Source: Micromussa lordhowensis (Eukaryota; Cnidaria; Anthozoa; Scleractinia; Lobophylliidae). From it: 64,000 nucleotides of DNA. The translations under genes and the position numbers were made by a program. This document shows positions 37,443 through 49,790 of this stretch, one piece after another. The notes below the pieces were generated by a model that worked only from the letters and a program-made list of their open reading frames with translations, was not told where the DNA came from and made no database searches. The number at the start of each line of letters is the position of its first letter. Positions within the stretch are counted from its first letter, which is position 1. The DNA lies in contig OZ026595.1 in the NCBI GenBank assembly GCA_964020085.1, forward strand, positions 6,943,217-7,007,216. Reading direction: 5' to 3'.

Positions 37443-39206
37443 CTGGGGTCGGTCCGGGTCCACATGCAAAGTTTCGGAGCTGCGCGAAATCTCGCACTAT
37501 GCTAACCAGCCCGTTTGCTAATTAGCCGAACTTTGCGCGCGTCGCAACTTTGCAAACTAATACCACCAAAGCACTCCCGGGGTCGGTCCGGTTCCAAATG
37601 CGAAGTATCGGAGCTGCGCAAAATCTCCCACTATGCTAATCAGCCCGGCAGATCCCCAGGCGTGGCCGGCTGGCTGACTAGTTAGCCGAGCTTGACGCGT
37701 CTCGCAACTTGGCAAACTAATGGCACCAAAGCACTCCTGGGGTCGGTCCGGGTCCACATGCAAAGTTTCGGAGCTGCGCGAAATCTCGCACTATGCTAAC
37801 CAGCCCGTTTGCTAATTAGCCGAACTTTGCGCGCGTCGCAACTTTGCAAACTAATACCACCAAAGCACTCCCGGGGTCGGTCCGGTTCCAAATGCGAAGT
37901 ATCGGAGCTGCGCAAAATCTCCCACTATGCTAATCAGCCCGGCAGATCCCCAGGCGTGGCCGGCTGGCTGACTAGTTAGCCGAGCTTGACGCGTCTCGCA
38001 ACTTGGCAAACTAATGGCACCAAAGCACTCCTGGGGTCGGTCCGGGTCCACATGCAAAGTTTCGGAGCTGCGCGAAATCTCGCACTATGCTAACCAGCCC
38101 GTTTGCTAATTAGCCGAACTTTGCGCGCGTCGCAACTTTGCAAACTAATACCACCAAAGCACTCCCGGGGTCGGTCCGGTTCCAAATGCGAAGTATCGGA
38201 GCTGCGCAAAATCTCCCACTATGCTAATCAGCCCGGCAGATCCCCAGGCGTGGCCGGCTGGCTGACTAGTTAGCCGAGCTTGACGCGTCTCGCAACTTGG
38301 CAAACTAATGGCACCAAAGCACTCCTGGGGTCGGTCCGGGTCCACATGCAAAGTTTCGGAGCTGCGCGAAATCTCGCACTATGCTAACCAGCCCGTTTGC
38401 TAATTAGCCGAACTTTGCGCGCGTCGCAACTTTGCAAACTAATACCACCAAAGCACTCCCGGGGTCAGTCCGGTTCCAAATGCGAAGTATCGGAGCTGCG
38501 CAAAATCTCCCACTATGCTAATCAGCCCGGCAGATCCCCAGGCGTGGCCGGCTGGCTGACTAGTTAGCCGAGCTTGACGCGTCTCGCAACTTGGCAAACT
38601 AATGGCACCAAAGCACTCCTGGGGTCGGTCCGGGTCCACATGCAAAGTTTCGGAGCTGCGCGAAATCTCGCACTATGCTAACCAGCCCGTTTGCTAATTA
38701 GCCGAACTTTGCGCGCGTCGCAACTTTGCAAACTAATACCACCAAAGCACTCCCGGGGTCGGTCCGGTTCCAAATGCGAAGTATCGGAGCTGCGCAAAAT
38801 CTCCCACTATGCTAATCAGCCCGGCAGATCCCCAGGCGTGGCCGGCTGGCTGACTAGTTAGCCGAGCTTGACGCGTCTCGCAACTTGGCAAACTAATGGC
38901 ACCAAAGCACTCCTGGGGTCGGTCCGGGTCCACATGCAAAGTTTCGGAGCTGCGCGAAATCTCGCACTATGCTAACCAGCCCGTTTGCTAATTAGCCGAA
39001 CTTTGCGCGCGTCGCAACTTTGCAAACTAATACCACCAAAGCACTCCCGGGGTCGGTCCGGTTCCAAATGCGAAGTATCGGAGCTGCGCAAAATCTCCCA
39101 CTATGCTAATCAGCCCGGCAGATCCCCAGGCGTGGCCGGCTGGCTGACTAGTTAGCCGAGCTTGACGCGTCTCGCAACTTGGCAAACTAATGGCACCAAA
39201 GCACTC
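37443..39206. repeat. Near-consensus units before the 3822 bp repeat
   Basis: Six units of exactly 294 bp lie close to consensus. The only clear marker is GGGGTCAGTCC at 38467, which recurs at 41113, 2646 bp (nine units) later. I see nothing else here. Confidence 0.75.
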
Positions 39207-42200
39207 CTGGGGTCGGTCCGGGTCCACATGCAAAGTTTCGGAGCAACGCGAAATCTCGCCCTATGCTAACCAGCCCGTTTGCTAATTAGCCGAACTTTGC
39301 GCGCGTCGCAACTTTGCAAACTAATACCACCAAAGCACTCCCGGGGTCGGTCCGGTTCCAAATGCGAAGTATCGGAGCTGCGCAAAATCTCCCACTATGC
39401 TAATCAGCCCGGCAGATCCCCAGGCGTGGCCGGCTGGCTGACTAGTTAGCCGAGCTTGATGCGTCTCGCAACTTGGCAAACTAATGGCACCAAAGCACTC
39501 CTTGGGTCGGTCCGGGTCCACATGCAAAGTTTCGGAGCTGCGCGAAATCTCGCACTATGCTAACCAGCCCGTTTGCTAATTAGCCGAACTTTGCGCGCGT
39601 CGCAACTTTGCAAACTAATACCACCAAAGCACTCCCGGGGTCGGTCCGGTTCCAAATGCGAAGTATCGGAGCTGCGCAAAATCTCCCACTATGCTAATCA
39701 GCCCGGCAGATCCCCAGGCGTGGCCGGCTGGCTGACTAGTTAGCCGAGCTTGACGCGTCTCGCAACTTGGCAAACTAATGGCACCAAAGCACTCCTGGGG
39801 TCGGTCCGGGTCCACATGCAAAGTTTCGGAGTTGCGCGAAATCTCGCCCTATGGTAACCAGCCCGTTTGCTAATTAGCCGAACTTTGCGCGCGTCGCAAC
39901 TTTGCAAACTAATACCACCAAAGCACTCCCGGGGTCGGTCCGGTTCCAAATGCGAAGTATCGGAGCTGCGCAAAATCTCCCACTATGCTAATCAGCCCGG
40001 CAGATCCCCAGGCGTGGCCGGCTGGCTGACTAGTTAGCCGAGCTTGACGCGTCTCGCAACTTGGCAAACTAATGGCACCAAAGCACTCCTGGGGTCGGTC
40101 CGGGTCCACATGCAAAGTTTCGGAGCTGCGCGAAATCTCGCACTATGCTAACCAGCCCGTTTGCTAATTAGCCGAACTTTGCGCGCGTCGCAACTTTGCA
40201 AACTAATACCACCAAAGCACTCCCGGGGTCGGTCCGGTTCCAAATGCGAAGTATCGGAGCTGCGCAAAATCTCCCACTATGCTAATCAGCCCGGCAGATC
40301 CCCAGGCGTGGCCGGCTGGCTGACTAGTTAGCCGAGCTTGACGCGTCTCGCAACTTGGCAAACTAATGGCACCAAAGCACTCCTGGGGTCGGTCCGGGTC
40401 CACATGCAAAGTTTCGGAGCTGCGCGAAATCTCGCACTATGCTAACCAGCCCGTTTGCTAATTAGCCGAACTTTGCGCGCGTCGCAACTTTGCAAACTAA
40501 TACCACCAAAGCACTCCCGGGGTCGGTCCGGTTCCAAATGCGAAGTATCGGAGCTGCGCAAAATCTCCCACTATGCTAATCAGCCCGGCAGATCCCCAGG
40601 CGTGGCCGGCTGGCTGACTAGTTAGCCGAGCTTGACGCGTCTCGCAACTTGGCAAACTAATGGCACCAAAGCACTCCTGGGGTCGGTCCGGGTCCACATG
40701 CAAAGTTTCGGAGCTGCGCGAAATCTCGCACTATGCTAACCAGCCCGTTTGCTAATTAGCCGAACTTTGCGCGCGTCGCAACTTTGCAAACTAATACCAC
40801 CAAAGCACTCCCGGGGTCGGTCCGGTTCCAAATGCGAAGTATCGGAGCTGCGCAAAATCTCCCACTATGCTAATCAGCCCGGCAGATCCCCAGGCGTGGC
40901 CGGCTGGCTGACTAGTTAGCCGAGCTTGACGCGTCTCGCAACTTGGCAAACTAATGGCACCAAAGCACTCCTGGGGTCGGTCCGGGTCCACATGCAAAGT
41001 TTCGGAGCTGCGCGAAATCTCGCACTATGCTAACCAGCCCGTTTGCTAATTAGCCGAACTTTGCGCGCGTCGCAACTTTGCAAACTAATACCACCAAAGC
41101 ACTCCCGGGGTCAGTCCGGTTCCAAATGCGAAGTATCGGAGCTGCGCAAAATCTCCCACTATGCTAATCAGCCCGGCAGATCCCCAGGCGTGGCCGGCTG
41201 GCTGACTAGTTAGCCGAGCTTGACACGTCTCGCAACTTGGCAAACTAATGGCACCAAAGCACTCCTGGGGTCGGTCCGGGTCCACATGCAAAGTTTTGGA
41301 GCTGCGCGAAATCTCGCACTATGCTAACCAGCCCGTTTGCTAATTAGCCGAACTTTGCGCGCGTCGCAACTTTGCAAACTAATACCACCAAAGCACTCCC
41401 GGGGTCGGTCCGGTTCCAAATGCGAAGTATCGGAGCTGCGCAAAATCTCCCACTATGCTAATCAGCCCGGCAGATCCCCAGGCGTGGCCGGCTGGCTGAC
41501 TAGTTAGCCGAGCTTGACGCGTCTCGCAACTTGGCAAACTAATGGCACCAAAGCACTCCTGGGGTCGGTCCGGGTCCACATGCAAAGTTTCGGAGCTGCG
41601 CGAAATCTCGCACTATGCTAACCAGCCCGTTTGCTAATTAGCCGAACTTTGCGCGCGTCGCAACTTTGCAAACTAATACCACCAAAGCACTCCCGGGGTC
41701 GGTCCGGTTCCAAATGCGAAGTATCGGAGCTGCGCAAAATCTCCCACTATGCTAATCAGCCCGGCAGATCCCCAGGCGTGGCCGGCTGGCTGACTAGTTA
41801 GCCGAGCTTGACGCGTCTCGCAACTTGGCAAACTAATGGCACCAAAGCACTCCTGGGGTCGGTCCGGGTCCACATGCAAAGTTTCGGAGCTGCGCGAAAT
41901 CTCGCACTATGCTAACCAGCCCGTTTGCTAATTAGCCGAACTTTGCGCGCGTCGCAACTTTGCAAACTAATACCACCAAAGCACTCCCGGGGTCGGTCCG
42001 GTTCCAAATGCGAAGTATCGGAGCTGCGCAAAATCTCCCACTATGCTAATCAGCCCGGCAGATCCCCAGGCGTGGCCGGCTGGCTGACTAGTTAGCCGAG
42101 CTTGACGCGTCTCGCAACTTGGCAAACTAATGGCACCAAAGCACTCCTGGGGTCGGTCCGGGTCCACATGCAAAGTTTCGGAGCTGCGCGAAATCTCGCA

Positions 42201-43028
42201 CTATGCTAACCAGCCCGTTTGCTAATTAGCCGAACTTTGCGCGCGTCGCAACTTTGCAAACTAATACCACCAAAGCACTCCCGGGGTCGGTCCGGTTCCA
42301 AATGCGAAGTATCGGAGCTGCGCAAAATCTCCCACTATGCTAATCAGCCCGGCAGATCCCCAGGCGTGGCCGGCTGGCTGACTAGTTAGCCGAGCTTGAC
42401 GCGTCTCGCAACTTGGCAAACTAATGGCACCAAAGCACTCCTGGGGTCGGTCCGGGTCCACATGCAAAGTTTCGGAGCTGCGCGAAATCTCGCCCTATGC
42501 TAACCAGCCCGTTTGCTAATTAGCCGAACTTTGCGCGCGTCGCAACTTTGCAAACTAATACCACCAAAGCACTCCCGGGGTCGGTCCGGTTCCAAATGCG
42601 AAGTATCGGAGCTGCGCAAAATCTCCCACTATGCTAATCAGCCCGGCAGATCCCCAGGCATGGCCGGCTGGCTGACTAGTTAGCCGAGCTTGACGCGTCT
42701 CGCAACTTGGCAAACTAATGGCACCAAAGCACTCCTGGGGTCGGTCCGGGTCCACATGCAAAGTTTCGGAGCTGCGCGAAATCTCGCACTATGCTAACCA
42801 GCCCGTTTGCTAATTAGCCGAACTTTGCGCGCGTCGCAACTTTGCAAACTAATACCACCAAAGCACTCCCGGGGTCGGTCCGGTTCCAAATGCGAAGTAT
42901 CGGAGCTGCGCAAAATCTCCCACTATGCTAATCAGCCCGGCAGATCCCCAGGCGTGGCCGGCTGGCTGACTAGTTAGCCGAGCTTGACGCGTCTCGCAAC
43001 TTGGCAAACTAATGGCACCAAAGCACTC
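39207..43028. repeat. 13-unit higher-order repeat (3822 bp), copy 1
   Basis: Three neighbouring units carry GATGCG (39460), CCTTGGGTC (39503), then GAGTTGCGCG with CCCTATGGTAAC (from 39832). All recur exactly 3822 bp later. The unit at 39207 also has a private GAGCAACGCG. The unit from 40971 carries several private changes (GACACGTCTC, GGGGTCAGTCC), with AGTTTTGGAG at the start of the next unit. Confidence 0.8.
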
Positions 43029-43910
43029 CTGGGGTCGGTCCGGGTCCACATGCAAAGTTTCGGAGCTGCACGAAATCTCGCACTATGCTAACCAGCCCGT
43101 TTGCTAATTAGCCGAACTTTGCGCGCGTCGCAACTTTGCAAACTAATACCACCAAAGCACTCGCGGGGTCGGTCCGGTTCCAAATGCGAAGTATCGGAGC
43201 TGCGCAAAATCTCCCACTATGCTAATCAGCCCGGCAGATCCCCAGGCGTGGCCGGCTGGCTGACTAGTTAGCCGAGCTTGATGCGTCTCGCAACTTGGCA
43301 AACTAATGGCACCAAAGCACTCCTTGGGTCGGTCCGGGTCCACATGCAAAGTTTCGGAGCTGCGCGAAATCTCGCACTATGCTAACCAGCCCGTTTGCTA
43401 ATTAGCCGAACTTTGCGCGCGTCGCAACTTTGCAAACTAATACCACCAAAGCACTCCCGGGGTCGGTCCGGTTCCAAATGCGAAGTATCGGAGCTGCGCA
43501 AAATCTCCCACTATGCTAATCAGCCCGGCAGATCCCCAGGCGTGGCCGGCTGGCTGACTAGTTAGCCGAGCTTGACGCGTCTCGCAACTTGGCAAACTAA
43601 TGGCACCAAAGCACTCCTGGGGTCGGTCCGGGTCCACATGCAAAGTTTCGGAGTTGCGCGAAATCTCGCCCTATGGTAACCAGCCCGTTTGCTAATTAGC
43701 CGAACTTTGCGCGCGTCGCAACTTTGCAAACTAATACCACCAAAGCACTCCCGGGGTCGGTCCGGTTCCAAATGCGAAGTATCGGAGCTGCGCAAAATCT
43801 CCCACTATGCTAATCAGCCCGGCAGATCCCCAGGCGTGGCCGGCTGGCTGACTAGTTAGCCGAGCTTGACGCGTCTCGCAACTTGGCAAACTAATGGCAC
43901 CAAAGCACTC
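43029..43910. repeat. 13-unit higher-order repeat (3822 bp), start of copy 2
   Basis: GATGCG (43282), CCTTGGGTC (43325) and GAGTTGCGCG with CCCTATGGTAAC (from 43654) repeat the marker series of 39.4-39.9 kb. The copy also has a private CACTCGCGGGG near 43162. Beyond these three units the markers change to those of the next region. Confidence 0.78.
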
Positions 43911-46900
43911 CTGGGGTCGGTCCGGGTCCACATGCAAAGTTTCGGAGCTGCGCGAAATCTCGCACTATGCTAACCAGCCCGTTTGCTAATTAGCCGAACT
44001 TTGCGCGCGTCGCAACTTTGCAAACTAATACCACCAAAGCACTCCCGGGGTCGGTCCGGTTCCAAATGCGAAGTATCGGAGCTGCGCAAAATCTCCCACT
44101 ATGCTAATCAGCCCGGCAGATCCCCAGGCGTGGCCGGCTGGCTGACTAGTTAGCCGAGCTTGACGCGTCTCGCAACTTGGCAAACTAATGGCACCAAAGC
44201 ACTCCTGGGGTCGGTCCGGGTCCACATGCAAAGTTTCGGAGCTGCGCGAAATCTCGCACTATGCTAACCAGCCCGTTTGCTAATTAGCCGAACTTTGCGC
44301 GCGTCGCAACTTTGCAAACTAATACCACCAAAGCACTCCCGGGGTCGGTCCGGTTCCAAATGCGAAGTATCAGAGCTGCGCAAAATCTCCCACTATGCTA
44401 ATCAGCCCGGCAGATCCCCAGGCGTGGCCGGCTGGCTGACTAGTTAGCCGAGCTTGACGCGTCTCGCAACTTGGCAAACTAATGGCACCAAAGCACTCCT
44501 GGGGTCGGTCCGGGTCCACATGCAAAGTTTCGGAGCTGCGCGAAATCTCGCCCTATGCTAACCAGCCCGTTTGCTAATTAGCCGAACTTTGCGCGCGTCG
44601 CAACTTTGCAAACTAATACCACCAAAGCACTCCCGGGGTCGGTCCGGTTCCAAATGCGAAGTATCGGAGCTGCGCAAAATCTCCCACTATGCTAATCAGC
44701 CCGGCAGATCCCCAGGCGTGGCCGGCTGGCTGACTAGTTAGCCGAGCTTGACGCGTCTCGCAACTTGGCAAACTAATGGCACCAAAGCACTCCTGGGGTC
44801 GGTCCGGGTCCACATGCAAAGTTTCGGAGCTGCGCGAAATCTCGCACTATGCTAACCAGCCCGTTTGCTAATTAGCCGAACTTTGCGCGCGTCGCAACTT
44901 TGCAAACTAATACCACCAAAGCACTCCCGGGGTCGGTCCGGTTCCAAATGCGAAGTATCGGAGCTGCGCAAAATCTCCCACTATGCTAATCAGCCCGGCA
45001 GATCCCAAGGCGTGGCCGGCTGGCTGACTAGTTAGCCGAGCTTGACGCGTCTCGCAACTTGGCAAACTAATGGCACCAAAGCACTCCTGGGGTCGGTCCG
45101 GGTCCACATGCAAAGTTTCGGAGCTGCGCGAAATCTCGCACTATGCTAACCAGCCCGTTTGCTAATTAGCCGAACTTTGCGCGCGTCGCAACTTTGCAAA
45201 CTAATACCACCAAAGCACTCCCGGGGTCGGTCCGGTTCCAAATGCGAAGTATCGGAGCTGCACAAAATCTCCCACTATGCTAATCAGCCCGGCAGATCCC
45301 CAGGCGTGGCCGGCTGGCTGACTAGTTAGCCGAGCTTGACGCGTCTCGCAACTTGGCAAACTAATGGCACCAAAGCACTCCTGGGGTCGGTCCGGGTCCA
45401 CATGCAAAGTTTCAGAGCTGCGCGAAATCTCGCACTATGCTAACCAGCCCGTTTGCTAATTAGCCGAACTTTGCGCGCGTCGCAACTTTGCAAACTAATA
45501 CCACCAAAGCACTCCCGGGGTCGGTCCGGTTCCAAATGCGAAGTATCGGAGCTGCGCAAAATCTCCCACTATGCTAATCAGCCCGGCAGATCCCCAGGCG
45601 TGGCCGGCTGGCTGACTAGTTAGCCGAGCTTGACGCGTCTCGCAACTTGGCAAACTAATGGCACCAAAGCACTCCTGGGGTCGGTCCGGGTCCACATGCA
45701 AAGTTTCGGAGCTGCGCGAAATCTCGCACTATGCTAACCAGCCCGTTTGCTAATTAGCCGAACTTTGCGCGCGTCGCAACTTTGCAAACTAATACCACCA
45801 AAGCACTCCCGGGGTCGGTCCGGTTCCAAATGCGAAGTATCGGAGCTGCGCAAAATCTCCCACTATGCTAATCAGCCCGGCAGATCCCCAGGCGTGGCCG
45901 GCTGGCTGACTAGTTAGCCGAGCTTGACGCGTCTCGCAACTTGGCAAACTAATGGCACCAAAGCACTCCTGGGGTCGGTCCGGGTCCACATGCAAAGTTT
46001 CGGAGCTGCGCGAAATCTCGCACTATGCTAACCAGCCCGTTTGCTAATTAGCCGAACTTTGCGCGCGTCGCAACTTTGCAAACTAATACCACCAAAGCAC
46101 TCCCGGGGTCGGTCCGGTTCCAAATGCGAAGTATCAGAGCTGCGCAAAATCTCCCACTATGCTAATCAGCCCGGCAGATCCCCAGGCGTGGCCGGCTGGC
46201 TGACTAGTTAGCCGAGCTTGACGCGTCTCGCAACTTGGCAAACTAATGGCACCAAAGCACTCCTGGGGTCGGTCCGGGTCCACATGCAAAGTTTCGGAGC
46301 TGCGCGAAATCTCGCACTATGCTAACCAGCCCGTTTGCTAATTAGCCGAACTTTGCGCGCGTCGCAACTTTGCAAACTAATACCACCAAAGCACTCCCGG
46401 GGTCGGTCCGGTTCCAAATGCGAAGTATCGGAGCTGCGCAAAATCTCCCACTATGCTAATCAGCCCGGCAGATCCCCAGGCGTGGCCGGCTGGCTGACTA
46501 GTTAGCCGAGCTTGACGCGTGTCGCAACTTGGCAAACTAATGGCACCAAAGCACTCCTGGGGTCGGTCCGGGTCCACATGCAAAGTTTCGGAGCTGCGCG
46601 AAATCTCGCACTATGCTAACCAGCCCGTTTGCTAATTAGCCGAACTTTGCGCGCGTCGCAACTTTGCAAACTAATACCACCAAAGCACTCCCGGGGTCGG
46701 TCCGGTTCCAAATGCGAAGTATCGGAGCTGCACAAAATCTCCCACTATGCTAATCAGCCCGGCAGATCCCCAGGCGTGGCCGGCTGGCTGACTAGTTAGC
46801 CGAGCTTGACGCGTCTCGCAACTTGGCAAACTAATGGCACCAAAGCACTCCTGGGGTCGGTCCGGGTCCACATGCAAAGTTTCAGAGCTGCGCGAAATCT

Positions 46901-49790
46901 CGCACTATGCTAACCAGCCCGTTTGCTAATTAGCCGAACTTTGCGCGCGTCGCAACTTTGCAAACTAATACCACCAAAGCACTCCCGGGGTCGGTCCGGT
47001 TCCAAATGCGAAGTATCGGAGCTGCGCAAAATCTCCCACTATGCTAATCAGCCCGGCAGATCCCCAGGCGTGGCCGGCTGGCTGACTAGTTAGCCGAGCT
47101 TGACGCGTCTCGCAACTTGGCAAACTAATGGCACCAAAGCACTCCTGGGGTCGGTCCGGGTCCACATGCAAAGTTTCGGAGCTGCGCGAAATCTCGCACT
47201 ATGCTAACCAGCCCGTTTGCTAATTAGCCGAACTTTGCGCGCGTCGCAACTTTGCAAACTAATACCACCAAAGCACTCCCGGGGTCGGTCCGGTTCCAAA
47301 TGCGAAGTATCGGAGCTGCGCAAAATCTCCCACTATGCTAATCAGCCCGGCAGATCCCCAGGCGTGGCCGGCTGGCTGACTAGTTAGCCGAGCTTGACGC
47401 GTCTCGCAACTTGGCAAACTAATGGCACCAAAGCACTCCTGGGGTCGGTCCGGGTCCACATGCAAAGTTTCGGAGCTGCGCGAAATCTCGCACTATGCTA
47501 ACCAGCCCGTTTGCTAATTAGCCGAACTTTGCGCGCGTCGCAACTTTGCAAACTAATACCACCAAAGCACTCCCGGGGTCGGTCCGGTTCCAAATGCGAA
47601 GTATCAGAGCTGCGCAAAATCTCCCACTATGCTAATCAGCCCGGCAGATCCCCAGGCGTGGCCGGCTGGCTGACTAGTTAGCCGAGCTTGACGCGTCTCG
47701 CAACTTGGCAAACTAATGGCACCAAAGCACTCCTGGGGTCGGTCCGGGTCCACATGCAAAGTTTCGGAGCTGCGCGAAATCTCGCACTATGCTAACCAGC
47801 CCGTTTGCTAATTAGCCGAACTTTGCGCGCGTCGCAACTTTGCAAACTAATACCACCAAAGCACTCCCGGGGTCGGTCCGGTTCCAAATGCGAAGTATCG
47901 GAGCTGCGCAAAATCTCCCACTATGCTAATCAGCCCGGCAGATCCCCAGGCGTGGCCGGCTGGCTGACTAGTTAGCCGAGCTTGACGCGTCTCGCAACTT
48001 GGCAAACTAATGGCACCAAAGCACTCCTGGGGTCGGTCCGGGTCCACATGCAAAGTTTCGGAGCTGCGCGAAATCTCGCACTATGCTAACCAGCCCGTTT
48101 GCTAATTAGCCGAACTTTGCGCGCGTCGCAACTTTGCAAACTAATACCACCAAAGCACTCCCGGGGTCGGTCCGGTTCCAAATGCGAAGTATCGGAGCTG
48201 CGCAAAATCTCCCACTATGCTAATCAGCCCGGCAGATCCCCAGGCGTGGCCGGCTGGCTGACTAGTTAGCCGAGCTTGACGCGTCTCGCAACTTGGCAAA
48301 CTAATGGCACCAAAGCACTCCTGGGGTCGGTCCGGGTCCACATGCAAAGTTTCGGAGCTGCGCGAAATCTCGCACTATGCTAACCAGCCCGTTTGCTAAT
48401 TAGCCGAACTTTGCGCGCGTCGCAACTTTGCAAACTAATACCACCAAAGCACTCCCGGGGTCGGTCCGGTTCCAAATGCGAAGTATCGGAGCTGCGCAAA
48501 ATCTCCCACTATGCTAATCAGCCCGGCAGATCCCCAGGCGTGGCCGGCTGGCTGACTAGTTAGCCGAGCTTGACGCGTCTCGCAACTTGGCAAACTAATG
48601 GCACCAAAGCACTCCTGGGGTCGGTCCGGGTCCACATGCAAAGTTTCGGAGCTGCGCGAAATCTCGCACTATGCTAACCAGCCCGTTTGCTAATTAGCCG
48701 AACTTTGCGCGCGTCGCAACTTTGCAAACTAATACCACCAAAGCACTCCCGGGGTCGGTCCGGTTCCAAATGCGAAGTATCGGAGCTGCGCAAAATCTCC
48801 CACTATGCTAATCAGCCCGGCAGATCCCCAGGCGTGGCCGGCTGGCTGACTAGTTAGCCGAGCTTGACGCGTCTCGCAACTTGGCAAACTAATGGCACCA
48901 AAGCACTCCTGGGGTCGGTCCGGGTCCACATGCAAAGTTTCGGAGCTGCGCGAAATCTCGCACTATGCTAACCAGCCCGTTTGCTAATTAGCCGAACTTT
49001 GCGCGCGTCGCAACTTTGCAAACTAATACCACCAAAGCACTCCCGGGGTCGGTCCGGTTCCAAATGCGAAGTATCAGAGCTGCGCAAAATCTCCCACTAT
49101 GCTAATCAGCCCGGCAGATCCCCAGGCGTGGCCGGCTGGCTGACTAGTTAGCCGAGCTTGACGCGTCTCGCAACTTGGCAAACTAATGGCACCAAAGCAC
49201 TCCTGGGGTCGGTCCGGGTCCACATGCAAAGTTTCGGAGCTGCGCGAAATCTCGCACTATGCTAACCAGCCCGTTTGCTAATTAGCCGAACTTTGCGCGC
49301 GTCGCAACTTTGCAAACTAATACCACCAAAGCACTCCCGGGGTCGGTCCGGTTCCAAATGCGAAGTATCGGAGCTGCGCAAAATCTCCCACTATGCTAAT
49401 CAGCCCGGCAGATCCCCAGGCGTGGCCGGCTGGCTGACTAGTTAGCCGAGCTTGACGCGTCTCGCAACTTGGCAAACTAATGGCACCAAAGCACTCCTGG
49501 GGTCGGTCCGGGTCCACATGCAAAGTTTCGGAGCTGCGCGAAATCTCGCACTATGCTAACCAGCCCGTTTGCTAATTAGCCGAACTTTGCGCGCGTCGCA
49601 ACTTTGCAAACTAATACCACCAAAGCACTCCCGGGGTCGGTCCGGTTCCAAATGCGAAGTATCGGAGCTGCGCAAAATCTCCCACTATGCTAATCAGCCC
49701 GGCAGATCCCCAGGCGTGGCCGGCTGGCTGACTAGTTAGCCGAGCTTGACGCGTCTCGCAACTTGGCAAACTAATGGCACCAAAGCACTC
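43911..49790. repeat. Five- and six-unit higher-order repeats marked by TATCAGAGC
   Basis: TATCAGAGC occurs at 44372, 46136, 47606 and 49076: spacings of 1764, 1470 and 1470 bp (6, 5 and 5 units). A linked pair, GCTGCACAAAATC in B and TTTCAGAGC in the next A, occurs at 45262/45414 and again at 46732/46884, also 1470 bp apart, but not in the later periods. All units are 294 bp. Confidence 0.8.

Noticed and set aside
39740..39973. An alternative 77-codon minus-strand frame, repeated at 43562-43795
   Set aside because: It opens only because ATGGTAAC/GTTGCG changes remove local stops. It is present twice owing to the 3822 bp duplication and has no other support.
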